Origin: Pseudomonas putida
GTDB lineage: Bacteria; Pseudomonadota; Gammaproteobacteria; Pseudomonadales; Pseudomonadaceae
Direction of reading: 5' to 3'
Length of the DNA: 64,000 nt
NCBI RefSeq assembly: GCF_028682455.1
Contig: NZ_JANHLD010000002.1
Location: 682,001 to 746,000, forward strand
Below the pieces are notes generated by a model that worked only from the letters and a program-made list of their open reading frames with translations, made no database searches and was not told the DNA's origin. The position numbers were made by a program, and so were the translations under genes. Position 1 is the stretch's first letter; each line of letters starts with the position of its first letter. This document shows positions 8,982 through 18,723 of this stretch, in pieces.

Positions 8982-9812
8982 ATGAAAAAACTTGAAGGTA
9001 AAGTTGCCCTGGTGACTGGTTCCGGTCGTGGTATCGGCCGCAGCGTAGCGCTGCAGCTGGCCGCTTATGGTGCCCGTGTCGTGGTCAATGACCTGGATGC
9101 CGGCCCTGCCGAAGAAGTCGTGGCACAAATCCGCAATGCCGGCGGCGAAGCGGTAGCCTGCGTCGGCAGCGTGACTGCCGCCGATTTTGCCGATCGTTTC
9201 GTGCAGACCGCCGTGCAGAACTATGGCGCCATCGACATCATCATCAACAACGCCGGCTACACCTGGGATAACGTCATCCAGAAGATGACCGACGAGCAGT
9301 GGTACGCCATTGTCGACTGCCACCTGACAGCCCCGTTCCGCATTCTGCGCGCGGCCCAGCCGATCATCAGCGCCCAGGCCAAGAAAGAGAGCGCCGAAGG
9401 CAAGGAAGTGTTCCGCCGGGTGGTGAACATTTCGTCGGTCGCCGCTGGCGGCAACGCAGGTCAGACCAACTATTCTTCGGCCAAGGCCGGCATTCTGGGC
9501 ATGACCAAGACCCTGGCGCGCGAGTGGGGCCGCATGAAGGTCTGCGTGAACGCCGTGGCCTTCGGTTTCATCGATACCCGCCTGACCCAGGCGCTGGCCG
9601 GTACCGAGAGCAAGACAGTGAACATCGAAGGCCGCGAGATCAAGGTCGGCGTACAACAGGCAATGATCGACGGCGCCAGCCAGAACATCCCCCTGGGCCG
9701 CCCGGGTACCGCTGAAGAGGCCGCAGGCTCGGTAGTGATGCTGTGCCTGCCGGAAGCCAACTACGTCTCGGGTCAGACCATCGTCTGTGGCGGCGGAATG
9801 GGCAGCCTCTGA
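8982..9812 (+). CDS. SDR-family 3-hydroxyacyl-CoA dehydrogenase-like oxidoreductase
   Basis: This 276-residue SDR has the TGSGRGIG cofactor loop and the NNAG and YSSAK motifs. Its NDLD segment after beta-2 suggests NAD(H) preference, as in the SDR domain of MFE-2. It probably oxidises the (3R)-hydroxyacyl-CoA made by the hydratase encoded upstream. Two ATGs occur in a row (8979 and 8982). The second has the better distance, six bases, from AGGAG. A paralogue in the same gene order lies at 30934-31761. Confidence 0.9.
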   Translation: MKKLEGKVALVTGSGRGIGRSVALQLAAYGARVVVNDLDAGPAEEVVAQIRNAGGEAVACVGSVTAADFADRFVQTAVQNYGAIDIIINNAGYTWDNVIQKMTDEQWYAIVDCHLTAPFRILRAAQPIISAQAKKESAEGKEVFRRVVNISSVAAGGNAGQTNYSSAKAGILGMTKTLAREWGRMKVCVNAVAFGFIDTRLTQALAGTESKTVNIEGREIKVGVQQAMIDGASQNIPLGRPGTAEEAAGSVVMLCLPEANYVSGQTIVCGGGMGSL

Positions 9813-9829
9813 TAATCGCTGCTTCTGGC

Positions 9830-9860
9830 TCACGCCTGTTACTGCATTGAACAGGCGTGA
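9830..9860. terminator. 11-bp-stem hairpin between SDR and acyl-CoA dehydrogenase genes
   Basis: TCACGCCTGTT (9830-9840) is matched perfectly by AACAGGCGTGA (9850-9860) around a nine-base loop. There is no T tract, so it may be an RNA processing or stability element rather than a strict terminator. Confidence 0.45.
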
Positions 9861-9898
9861 TCGGGATTAAAAATACAAAAACAGCCGAGGAACTTGCC

Positions 9899-11044
<1,146 letters not shown>

Positions 11045-11049
11045 CAGCG

Positions 11050-11073
11050 GTGCTGTCCTGCCAGGGACGGCAC
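11050..11073. terminator. hairpin after acyl-CoA dehydrogenase gene
   Basis: GTGCTGTCC (11050-11058) pairs with GGACGGCAC (11065-11073) with one G-T wobble and a six-base loop. No T tract follows. It is one of several hairpins at gene borders in this operon. Confidence 0.35.
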
Positions 11074-11149
11074 TCGGCAGCTGCTGCGTACCCGCGCCGT
11101 GCCGACCGTGGCGATACGACTAACGATAACAACAAGATTGGAGTAGCCC

Positions 11150-12718
11150 ATGTACATCACTCAAGGTTTGCATCGTCACCTGCAAGCCAGGCCCCAGGCC
11201 ACCGCCGTGCGCTTTGCCGGGCGCAGTATCAGCTACGCCGAGCTCGGCAACCGCGTTGCGCGCCTGGCCGGCGCCCTGCAAGGGTTGGGTGTGGCCAGCG
11301 ACGATCGTGTGGCAATGCTTTCGCTCAATTCGCAGCGCTACATCGAGTACTACCTCGCTGTGCCCTGGGCCGATGCGGTGCTCAACCCGGTGAACATCCG
11401 CTGGAGCGCGGCCGAGATCATCTATTCCCTGGATGACTCGCAGACCTCGGTGCTGATCGTCGACGACACCTTCAAGGACCTGGGCAGCAAAGTGGCCGCC
11501 GAAGCCCGCAGCATTCGTACCCTGATCTACGCCGGAGATGGCCCGACCCCCGACGGCATGCTCAACTATGAAGCGCTGCTGGCCGCCGCCACCCCGATCG
11601 AAGATGCGCGTCGCAGCGGCGATGCACTGCTGGGCATTTTCTATACCGGTGGCACCACCGGCTTCCCCAAGGGCGTGATGCTCAGCCACAGCAATGTCGC
11701 GTTTTCCTCGATGGCGACCTTGAACGGCGGTAGCTACGGGGCTGCAGCCGTCTTCCTGCATGTAATGCCGATGTTCCACCTGGCCGACTTCGCCGCCATG
11801 ACGGCGCTGTTCTTGAGCGGTGGGACCCATGTGGTGCTGCCCTCCTTCACACCCCAACAGGTGCTGGAGACCATCGACCAGGAGCGCATCAACGAAATCC
11901 TCCTGGCGCCGACCATGATCCAGATGCTGCTGGACTGCCGCGACAAGTCCGCCGAGGCCCGCGCCCTGGACCTGGGCTCACTGGCCACGATCGGCTATGG
12001 CGCCTCCCCCATCACCCCGGCGTTGCTCGCTCGCGCCCAGGCCGCCTTCCCCGCCGCCGGTTTCTCCCAGGGCTATGGCATGACCGAACTGGCGCCGATG
12101 GCCACCACCCTGTCGCAGGAGTATCACTGCCAGGCCCACCACGACAGCGGCAAGATGTATTCGGCCGGTCGCCCGGCCATCTGCGTGGAAATACGCATCG
12201 TCGATGCCCACGACAACGAAGTCCCGCGCGGCACCGTGGGCGAGATTGTGGTACGCGGGCCGAACGTCATGCTCGGCTACCTGAACAAGCCGCAGGAGAC
12301 CGCCGAAGCCTTGCGCAATGGCTGGATGCACACCGGCGACGGCGGCTACATGGATGACGACGGTTTCATCTACGTCTGCGACCGCCTCAAGGACATGATC
12401 GTCAGCGGTGGCGAGAACATCTACAGCGCCGAAGTAGAAACGGCCATCGCCAGCCACCCGGCCGTCGCGCAGATCGCCGCGATCGGCATCCCTTGCCAGA
12501 AGTGGGGCGAGAGCGTGCATGCGGTCATCATCCTCAAGCCCGGTGTGTCGGTCAGCGATGAGGAGATCATTGCCCATTGCCGCGAGCGCATCGCGGGCTA
12601 CAAGTGCCCACGCAGTGTCGAGTTCCGTGAAACCTTGCCGTTGTCCAGCGTCGGCAAAGTCCTCAAGAACGAGCTGCGCAAGGCCTTCTGGAAAGACCAC
12701 CAGCGCAATATCGCCTGA
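11150..12718 (+). CDS. acyl-CoA synthetase (AMP-forming, FadD3-like size class)
   Basis: This 522-residue adenylate-forming ligase activates a carboxylic acid to its CoA thioester. The phosphate-binding loop YTGGTTGFPKG is at 165-175. GYGMTE, the MHTGDGGYMDDDG hinge region and the C-terminal catalytic lysine (K503 in SVGKVLK) are all intact. The medium length and lack of a membrane segment fit ligases for ring- or branched-chain acids, but substrate cannot be assigned. GGAG precedes ATG 11150. It would feed the acyl-CoA dehydrogenase encoded immediately upstream. Confidence 0.92.
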   Translation: MYITQGLHRHLQARPQATAVRFAGRSISYAELGNRVARLAGALQGLGVASDDRVAMLSLNSQRYIEYYLAVPWADAVLNPVNIRWSAAEIIYSLDDSQTSVLIVDDTFKDLGSKVAAEARSIRTLIYAGDGPTPDGMLNYEALLAAATPIEDARRSGDALLGIFYTGGTTGFPKGVMLSHSNVAFSSMATLNGGSYGAAAVFLHVMPMFHLADFAAMTALFLSGGTHVVLPSFTPQQVLETIDQERINEILLAPTMIQMLLDCRDKSAEARALDLGSLATIGYGASPITPALLARAQAAFPAAGFSQGYGMTELAPMATTLSQEYHCQAHHDSGKMYSAGRPAICVEIRIVDAHDNEVPRGTVGEIVVRGPNVMLGYLNKPQETAEALRNGWMHTGDGGYMDDDGFIYVCDRLKDMIVSGGENIYSAEVETAIASHPAVAQIAAIGIPCQKWGESVHAVIILKPGVSVSDEEIIAHCRERIAGYKCPRSVEFRETLPLSSVGKVLKNELRKAFWKDHQRNIA

Positions 12719-12747
12719 CCCCCTGCCCTCTGCGCACAGGCAGGGGG
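12719..12747 (+). terminator. hairpin between ligase and DUF1254 gene
   Basis: CCCCCTGCC (12719-12727) is perfectly complemented by GGCAGGGGG (12739-12747) around an eleven-base loop. It directly follows the ligase stop codon. No long T tract is present. Confidence 0.45.
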
Positions 12748-12775
12748 CTATCCTGCTGCCAGCGGAGCCAGAACA

Positions 12776-14224
12776 ATGACAACACGCTTTGCCCTACCCC
12801 CGTTCATCGGTCGCACCAAAGTCGCGGCCACCCTTGTACTGCTCGCCTTGTTGCTGGTGGTACTGCACAAAGCACCGGCGTCGGCCAATCAACCCGAGGT
12901 CGGCACCCGCCTGTTGGAAGGTCGCGCACTGGAGGCCGCCATCTGGGGCATGCCGCTGGCCAATTTCAACGCCATGCGCCAGGCCTACTTTCGCGATGCC
13001 GGCGCCAAGTACAACGACATCATGTATTGGTCGCGCCCTTCGGACTGGCGCAACCAGACCACCACCCCCAACCACTCCACGCTGTACGTGATGTTCTTCG
13101 TCAATCTCAAGGATGGCCCTGTGGTGGTCGATATCCCGGCGACGCGTGACGCCGGGCTGTACGGAACGCTGATCGACGCCTGGACCACGCCGCTGGTCAA
13201 CGTCGGCAACAACGGCGACGACCAGGGCAAGGGCGGCCGCTACCTACTGCTGCCACCCGGCTTCGAGGGGCAAGTGCCCGCCGGCTACATCGCCGTGCCG
13301 AGCAAGACCTTCAACAACTACAGCCTGCTGCGCGTCATTACCCGGTCCGTGGCCGAGAAAGACCTGGCCGCCGGCGTCGACTACCTGAAGAACCTGAAGG
13401 TCTACCCGTTGGCCAGTGCCGACCAGGCCCCGGCCAATCGCTTCATCGACATGGCCGACAAGGTCTATGACGCCATTGCCAGGTTCGACGACAGCTACTA
13501 TGACTCGCTGGCCGCGATGGTCGCCGAGGAGCCGCTGCAGGAGCGCGATGTGGCGATCATGGGCCAGTTTCGTTCGCTGGATATCGGCAAGGGGCTGAAT
13601 TTCAACCCCGACGCCCAGCGCCGCGACATGCTCAAGGTCGCTGCCAGACAGGCCCAGGCCTACCTGATGAAGGGTTATGAAGAGTCCGGCCTGGCCATCT
13701 GGGGCGACCAGCGCAAGTGGCGGACCCTGGCCAACCCGAAAAGCACCCTGCCTTCCAAGGTGACTTTCGTACTGCCGCAACAGGGCCTGCTGCTCGATGA
13801 ACGTGCCTTCGCCTGGTTCGCAATGTTCGGCCCGGTCGTGCCGCCCTCCCCGCATGTGTACATGAAGAGCTACCAGACCGCCACGGGCCAGCCCCTGGAT
13901 GGCGGCAAGCGCTATCGCCTGCGCATTCCTGCCGATGCCCCGGCCAATGAGTTCTGGTCAGTGGATGCCTACGATGCCAGCACCGGCGGCTTCATCCGCA
14001 AGGCGCCGGTAGTCGGCCTGGACTCCTATGACCAGAAGCTCAAGCGCAATGCCGACGGCACGGTAGACCTGTACTTCGCTCCCGAGCCGCCCGCGGGCCA
14101 GGAAAGCAACTGGATCAGTACTCAGCCGGGGCAGCGCTTCTTCACCCTGTTCCGTATCTACGGGCCCAAGCCGACCATGAAGGACCGCAGTTGGGTGCTC
14201 AACGATATCGAGCAGATCAACTGA
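12776..14224 (+). CDS. exported DUF1254/DUF1214 protein
   Basis: The 482-residue protein begins with a membrane-spanning signal region (about residues 16-37, ending near ASANQ). It then shows a DUF1254-like N-terminal half and a DUF1214-like C-terminal half (GKRYRLRIPADAP, FWSVDAYDASTGGF). Such proteins are periplasmic or envelope-associated and are common in lipid- and alkyl-degradation clusters, but their biochemical role is not established. GGAG precedes ATG 12776. Two further members lie at 27669-30170, so the island has three. Confidence 0.85.
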   Translation: MTTRFALPPFIGRTKVAATLVLLALLLVVLHKAPASANQPEVGTRLLEGRALEAAIWGMPLANFNAMRQAYFRDAGAKYNDIMYWSRPSDWRNQTTTPNHSTLYVMFFVNLKDGPVVVDIPATRDAGLYGTLIDAWTTPLVNVGNNGDDQGKGGRYLLLPPGFEGQVPAGYIAVPSKTFNNYSLLRVITRSVAEKDLAAGVDYLKNLKVYPLASADQAPANRFIDMADKVYDAIARFDDSYYDSLAAMVAEEPLQERDVAIMGQFRSLDIGKGLNFNPDAQRRDMLKVAARQAQAYLMKGYEESGLAIWGDQRKWRTLANPKSTLPSKVTFVLPQQGLLLDERAFAWFAMFGPVVPPSPHVYMKSYQTATGQPLDGGKRYRLRIPADAPANEFWSVDAYDASTGGFIRKAPVVGLDSYDQKLKRNADGTVDLYFAPEPPAGQESNWISTQPGQRFFTLFRIYGPKPTMKDRSWVLNDIEQIN

Positions 14225-14233
14225 CAGCCTCAG

Positions 14234-14262
14234 CGCATCGGTGCCTTCAGTGCACCGATGCG
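14234..14262 (+). terminator. 11-bp-stem hairpin after the DUF1254 gene
   Basis: CGCATCGGTGC (14234-14244) and GCACCGATGCG (14252-14262) are perfect complements with a seven-base loop. No T tract follows, so readthrough into the crotonase gene is plausible. Confidence 0.45.
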
Positions 14263-14326
14263 TGCTTGGCGGGCAACCCTCGCCCGCCCTTCCTCGTTTC
14301 CAATCATCCAAACGGAGCACTTGTCG

Positions 14327-15142
14327 ATGAGCGAATCCCTCGCCCATAGCCCTTTCACGCGCCTGCGTATTGCCGGCCCTGATGCCGAAGGCATCGTCCT
14401 GGTCACCCTGGCCCGCCCTGAAAGCCTCAATTCCATTGACCTTGAGATGTTTGCCGAGCTCAAGCAGCTCGCCTGCATCGCCGAAGCCGACCCGTACGTG
14501 CGCGCCTTGATCCTCACCGGTGACGGCCGTGGCTTCTGTGCGGGCCTGGACCTGGACGTGGCCGCCCAGTTGCCGGGGCTGAGCATCGAGGCGTACATGA
14601 AAATCCAGGAACTGGCCGGCAGCGCGGTCAGCGCCTTGCGCCTGCTGCCCAAACCACTGATAGCGGCCGTCAACGGTGCGGCCACCGGCGGTGGCTTGGC
14701 CCTGGCCCTGGCGGCGGACATCCGCATTGCCAGCGAGCGGGCGCGATTTGGCGTGGCCTTCACCCGGCTGGGGCTGTCGGCCTGCGATGTGGGGATGTCG
14801 TGGCTGTTGCCGCGCATCGTCGGCCTGGCGCATGCCAGCGAACTGATGCTCACCGGGCGCATTATCGATGCGCCGGCAGCGGCACGGATCGGCCTGGCCA
14901 ATCATGTGGTGGCGGCCGAGGACCTGCTTGAAAGCGCCTATCAAGTGGCGCGCGAGATTGCCCGCAACTCGGCGTTTGCCATGCGCCTGACCAAACAGGG
15001 ACTGCAGACCAACGTCGATGCATCGTCGCTGCAGGCAGCCATCGAACTCGAGAACCGGACCCAGGCGCTGGCCGCGCGTTCGGAAGAAATGCAGGTGGTG
15101 TTTGCCCGGTTCAAACAAGAGCAAGCCAACAAGCGCTTGTAG
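14327..15142 (+). CDS. enoyl-CoA hydratase/isomerase-family protein
   Basis: This 271-residue crotonase has the oxyanion-hole segments GRGFCAGLDL and AATGGGLAL. Compared by eye with rat enoyl-CoA hydratase, the E164 equivalent is kept (E172) but the E144 equivalent is Phe145. An Asp sits at the GDxG-like position (ACDVG). One acidic residue is typical of isomerases and some hydratases. ATG 14327 follows GGAG, and the earlier in-frame start lies inside the hairpin region. It closes the plus-strand operon that starts at 6830. Confidence 0.87.
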   Translation: MSESLAHSPFTRLRIAGPDAEGIVLVTLARPESLNSIDLEMFAELKQLACIAEADPYVRALILTGDGRGFCAGLDLDVAAQLPGLSIEAYMKIQELAGSAVSALRLLPKPLIAAVNGAATGGGLALALAADIRIASERARFGVAFTRLGLSACDVGMSWLLPRIVGLAHASELMLTGRIIDAPAAARIGLANHVVAAEDLLESAYQVAREIARNSAFAMRLTKQGLQTNVDASSLQAAIELENRTQALAARSEEMQVVFARFKQEQANKRL

Positions 15143-15175
15143 GCTCACTCGGTGGGAGCAACTGTCTTGCACACT

Positions 15176-15283
15176 GTGTGGGAGCCGGCTTGCCGGCGAT
15201 CGACCGCAAAGCGGTCGTAATCCAGCCACCACCTACCAGGCAAACTGCACCGGCCCATCGCTGGCAAAGCCGGCTCCCACAGG
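15176..15283. repeat. inverted pair of REP-type elements
   Basis: Two Pseudomonas-type REP sequences face each other between convergent genes. One reads GTGTGGGAGCCGGCTTGCC (from about 15176) and the other reads GGCAAAGCCGGCTCCCAC (to about 15280). An inner hairpin, GACCGCAAAGCGGTC, lies at about 15202. Such pairs usually mark 3' ends. Confidence 0.7.
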
Positions 15284-15315
15284 TATGTATGTGCCAGTGG
15301 GAGCAACTGGCTTGG

Positions 15316-16431
15316 TCAGCCCGCTCCTGCCATTGAGCGCCAGATCGATGCCTGGGCGTCGTCCAGTGCCGCCAGCACTTGCTCGGTGTGTTCACCAAAA
15401 CGCGGGATCGGCCCCGGTACCACGACCTTGTCGTCAAAGCGCGGTGCAGCCACGGTCTGCAGCATGTCATCACGCTCGAAGTACACCTGGCGCGCGGTGT
15501 TATGCGGGTGGCGTGCCGCTTCGTCAGGGCTCAAGACCGGCGCGAAGCAAACATCGGTGTACTCCAGCAGCTCGCACCATTGCGCACGGGTACGCGTCTG
15601 GAACAGTTCGGCGAAGTGCCCCTGCATCTCGCCCCATTGCTTGCTGTCCCATTGCCGGGCAAAGCGTGGATCGTCCTGCAGGCCCAACTTGTCGAGCAAC
15701 AGCGCATAGAACTGGGGCTCGATGGAGCCCAGCGTGATGAACTCGCCATCGGCGCAGCGGTAAGTCGAATAGAAATGCGAACTGTCGTGCAGGTTGTTGC
15801 CGCGCTTGAAGCCCTCGCCAAAGAAGCCCGCATTACGGGTCGAGAGCATCAGTTGCATCATGTGCGCCGAACCGTCGAGGATCGCGGCGTCCACAACGGT
15901 GCCCTGCCCGGTCTGGCGCGCCTTGAGCACCCCGGCCAGCAATCCAACCGCCAGGTACAACGCACCGCCACCGATGTCGCCAAGCAGGGTAATCGCAGTG
16001 CTGGGTGGCTCGCTGGGCGTGCCATTGTGGTAAAGCGCGCCAGACAGCGAGATGTAGTTGTTATCGTGCCCCGCTGCCTGCGCCATCGGGCCGCTTTGGC
16101 CCCAGCCGGTCATGCGGCCGAACACCAGGCGCGGATTGCGCGCTTTGCAAACCTCTGGCCCCAGGCCCAGGCGCTCCATGACACCTGGGCGCATGCCTTC
16201 GATCAGCACGTCCGCGTCTTCGATAAGGCGCAGTACCAACTCACGCCCTTCGGCGGTTTTCAGGTCGGCGGCGACGGAGCGCTTGCCGCGGTTTACCAGG
16301 TTCGCCCTGCCACCACCCTGGTCGCCACGTTCGACGGCAATGACATCGGCGCCAAGATCGGCCAGGTGCATGGCACAAAACGGCCCAGGACCAATTCCAC
16401 AAATTTCCACAACCTTGATACCTGACAACAT
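15316..16431 (-). CDS. alpha-methylacyl-CoA racemase (class III CoA-transferase fold)
   Basis: The 371-residue protein closely follows the Mycobacterium tuberculosis racemase MCR. The N-terminal CoA-binding block (GIGPGPFCAMHLADLGADV) is shared. All three catalytic residues align by motif: His122 in AGHDNNYIS, Asp152 in GDIGGG and Glu238 in IEPQFY. The enzyme epimerises the 2-methyl stereocentre of branched acyl-CoAs so that (2S) forms can be dehydrogenated. ATG 16431 follows GGAGA at seven bases. It stands alone, divergent from the DUF2889 gene. A simple CoA-transferase is less likely because the racemase triad is complete. Confidence 0.9.
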   Translation of the reverse strand: MLSGIKVVEICGIGPGPFCAMHLADLGADVIAVERGDQGGGRANLVNRGKRSVAADLKTAEGRELVLRLIEDADVLIEGMRPGVMERLGLGPEVCKARNPRLVFGRMTGWGQSGPMAQAAGHDNNYISLSGALYHNGTPSEPPSTAITLLGDIGGGALYLAVGLLAGVLKARQTGQGTVVDAAILDGSAHMMQLMLSTRNAGFFGEGFKRGNNLHDSSHFYSTYRCADGEFITLGSIEPQFYALLLDKLGLQDDPRFARQWDSKQWGEMQGHFAELFQTRTRAQWCELLEYTDVCFAPVLSPDEAARHPHNTARQVYFERDDMLQTVAAPRFDDKVVVPGPIPRFGEHTEQVLAALDDAQASIWRSMAGAG

Positions 16432-16616
16432 GGGGCGCTCTCCTTTTGTTTTTGCCGGGTCGCGGCGGTTCTTCACGCATAGCAGTGCGCCAGCAGGTTA
16501 AGCGAATTCAGCGGCGCTGCCTCCAACCCACGAGAGGTGGTGTTTTTCAGTCTGCAGCCAACCCACAATCGAAGCGACCGATAGAGCCGTCCCTCCAGCA
16601 TGACAAGGTAATGGGC

Positions 16617-17180
16617 ATGACAATCCAGCCACACCAACGTACCACGCGCAGACTCCTGCACACGCGCCAGGTGATCTGCAGCGGCTACGAGCGCAGCGAT
16701 GGTCTGTATGAAATCGAAGGCCGCTTGCAGGACGTCAAGTCCGACGACAGCGACATGGTCTTCAAGTATGTACGCGCAGGCGAACCCATCCACCAGATGC
16801 GCCTGACCATGGTCATCGACCTCGACCTGGTGATTCATGGCCTGGAGGCGTGTACCGAGGTCGGGCCTACGCCCTATTGCAGCGAGATCAACGCGGTGTA
16901 TGCGCAGCTCGTCGGGCTGAAAATCGGTACAGGTTTCAAGAAGCGGGTGCTCCAGCGGGTCGGCGCGAGCCTGGGTTGCACCCACCTCACCGAGCTCCTC
17001 GGCCCCATGGCGACCACGGCCTACCAGACCACGTTCTTTCTCCAGCACCAGGCCGAACAGCAAAGGCATGAGCGTGACGCCAGCTACCAGGTACCCAGGC
17101 CCTGGGTCATCGGTACTTGCCATGCCTACCGGGCTGACGGCGAGGCAGTTCGGCTGATCTGGCCGGAGGCTGCACCGTAG
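16617..17180 (+). CDS. DUF2889 family protein
   Basis: This 187-residue protein belongs to the DUF2889 family, whose function is unknown. Conserved features include TRRLLHTRQV at the N-terminus, a SDGLYEIEGRL strand, a CTHLTELLGPMATTA segment with Cys and His that could bind metal, and a GTCHAYR motif near the end. No signal peptide or membrane segment is seen. ATG 16617 is favoured over 16611 because of its distance from AAGG. A paralogue sits in the minus-strand operon at 30216-30839. Its repeated placement next to branched acyl-CoA genes suggests a role in that pathway. Confidence 0.8.
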   Translation: MTIQPHQRTTRRLLHTRQVICSGYERSDGLYEIEGRLQDVKSDDSDMVFKYVRAGEPIHQMRLTMVIDLDLVIHGLEACTEVGPTPYCSEINAVYAQLVGLKIGTGFKKRVLQRVGASLGCTHLTELLGPMATTAYQTTFFLQHQAEQQRHERDASYQVPRPWVIGTCHAYRADGEAVRLIWPEAAP

Positions 17181-17265
17181 CGAGCGCCATGGAGCGAACG
17201 ATCCGAGGGTGAACCCGGCAGGGCGCGACGTCGTTGTGCCTGATTTGGTTGACGCGGGATGCTCT

Positions 17266-17325
17266 CCCCCTCAGGGAGAGGGGGACGGCTCGTAGGGCCA
17301 CCCCTCCCCGAAAAAAGGGGGTGGC
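17266..17325. repeat. two GC-rich palindromes in a convergent intergenic region
   Basis: CCCCCTC-AGGGA-GAGGGGG (17266-17284) is a perfect seven-base inverted repeat with a five-base centre. A second inverted repeat, GCCACCCC (17297-17304) and GGGGTGGC (17318-17325), follows. The first has the same form as the promoter palindromes elsewhere in the island, yet it lies between two 3' ends. This argues that some copies are terminators or mobile repeats. Confidence 0.55.
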
Positions 17326-17446
17326 GCCAGGCGCAGCAGCCCCTAAGCTGCGCGGGCTGGAAACGGACGAGCACCCTGCCCAGTGCAGTCCACGCAACTG
17401 CAATGACGGGGTGCTCGTCGCGCCGTCCACGCCGGAGGTCAGCTCA

Positions 17447-18523
17447 TCAGGTTGTGCCGGCGCGCCCAGAGCACAGCGCCATAGCGGCTGGACACATCGG
17501 CCTTGTAGTAGATGTTCTCCCACAGCTCTGCCGGTATGCCCGCGGGGTCTGTCCGGTCCAGCGGCGGAACGCCCGGGTGAACGAACTCGCCTCGGCATAG
17601 CCCAGTCCCGAGGCGATTTCGGTGATGCTCCGCGATGACTGCTGCAAATACTGCTGTGCCTTGATCCGGCGAATATCATCGACCAAGGCATTGAACTCCA
17701 GCGCCTGTTCCTGCAGGCGCCGCTGCAATGTGCGAGCGCTCAGGCGCAATTCCTTGGCGATCACGTCGAGGCGAACCTCACCGACGTGCAGGTTATCGAG
17801 CACCACCTGACGAATACGCGCGCTCAGGTCGATGGCAGCCAGGCGCCTGCTGCGTTGCTCTTCCAGGTACGGCAGCAGCGCCTGGAACAGCCTCTGGTCG
17901 GCCGTCGCCAGAGCCTGCTCGAGAATTGCCCCTGGCCAGACCAGGCGGTTGAAGGGCTGGTCGAAGCGCAGCGGGCACTGGAAGGTCTGGCGATGCAGCA
18001 CCGTATCGCCGGGTTCGGCATGCATGAAATCCACCAGCAGCGGCGCGAACTGGTTGTCGGTCACCCGGCAGAGCGTGCTGTAGAGCCCGGCAATGGCGAA
18101 CTCGGCATCCTGGCGGCAGTGGCTGATGCCGGGGTCGGTCAGTCGATAGCAGATATGCACCTGGTCATCGCGTACATACCAGTGCAACTCGTTGGCATGG
18201 GCATGCACCACCAGGTAGCGGCTGATGAACTCGAGCATGCCGCGCACATCGGCGACGCTGCGCGCGGCATGGCCAAAAGCCCCCAGGGCGCTGGCCGTGG
18301 TCGCCTCACTCAACTGGCCCAGCCCCAGGCGCAAGCCCAGGCACGGGTCGGTCTGTTCGGCTGTCAGCTCCAGCAGCGCGATATAGCGGCTCAGGGGAAT
18401 TTCCTGGTTGGCATGCTCCACCACCTCCGGGCTCAAGCCGACCTCGGCCAGAAAGGGACGAAACAGCGCGGCATGGCGCTGCAGCAGGGTTTCGCTGAAT
18501 ACCGTGTAATTCGCCTGGGACAT
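17447..18523 (-). CDS. AraC-family regulator with a frameshifted C-terminal tail
   Basis: The 358-residue protein has the N-terminal arabinose-binding-like domain typical of OruR/ArgR-type regulators and a C-terminal AraC double helix-turn-helix (RTLQRRLQEQ, then GYAEASSFTRAFRRWTGQTPRAYR). After that point the frame reads an atypical Cys/Thr-rich tail. In the next frame, codons from 17528 down to a stop at 17439 read ELWENIYYKADVSSR and onward, a far more protein-like ending. One missing base near 17526-17530 (CAGAG where CAGGAG would restore the frame) explains this. The DNA-binding domain is intact, so it may still function. ATG 18523 is preferred to an upstream TTG. It is divergent from the amine oxidase operon. 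Confidence 0.85.
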   Translation of the reverse strand: MSQANYTVFSETLLQRHAALFRPFLAEVGLSPEVVEHANQEIPLSRYIALLELTAEQTDPCLGLRLGLGQLSEATTASALGAFGHAARSVADVRGMLEFISRYLVVHAHANELHWYVRDDQVHICYRLTDPGISHCRQDAEFAIAGLYSTLCRVTDNQFAPLLVDFMHAEPGDTVLHRQTFQCPLRFDQPFNRLVWPGAILEQALATADQRLFQALLPYLEEQRSRRLAAIDLSARIRQVVLDNLHVGEVRLDVIAKELRLSARTLQRRLQEQALEFNALVDDIRRIKAQQYLQQSSRSITEIASGLGYAEASSFTRAFRRWTGQTPRAYRQSCGRTSTTRPMCPAAMALCSGRAGTT

Positions 18524-18587
18524 GCGCTCGACCCCCTGTGCATGGCAGTTGGACAATTCTGATTAAACCCCTGTCAGCGCCCGTACG

Positions 18588-18606
18588 CCCTCCCTGAATG
18601 GGGGGG
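18588..18606. promoter_or_regulatory. operator-like GC-rich palindrome in the AraC/amine oxidase promoter region
   Basis: CCCTCCC-TGAAT-GGGGGGG lies in the 200-base divergent gap between the AraC gene and the flavin oxidase gene. It is an imperfect member of the same palindrome family as 26033 and 34018. Confidence 0.4.
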
Positions 18607-18723
18607 GTCGGTCTTTGGCGCGCAATGACAAATTCATTGACGCCCCTGGGCGATACCTGCTGGCGGCTTGCTGTCATTTTCCAGCCAGGTGCCCACGGGC
18701 AATTCACTCTACTGTGAGGATGC

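Noticed and set aside
15316..16431. Ordinary class III CoA-transferase
   Set aside because: The racemase residues His122, Asp152 and Glu238 are all present in the MCR sequence context, which favours racemase.
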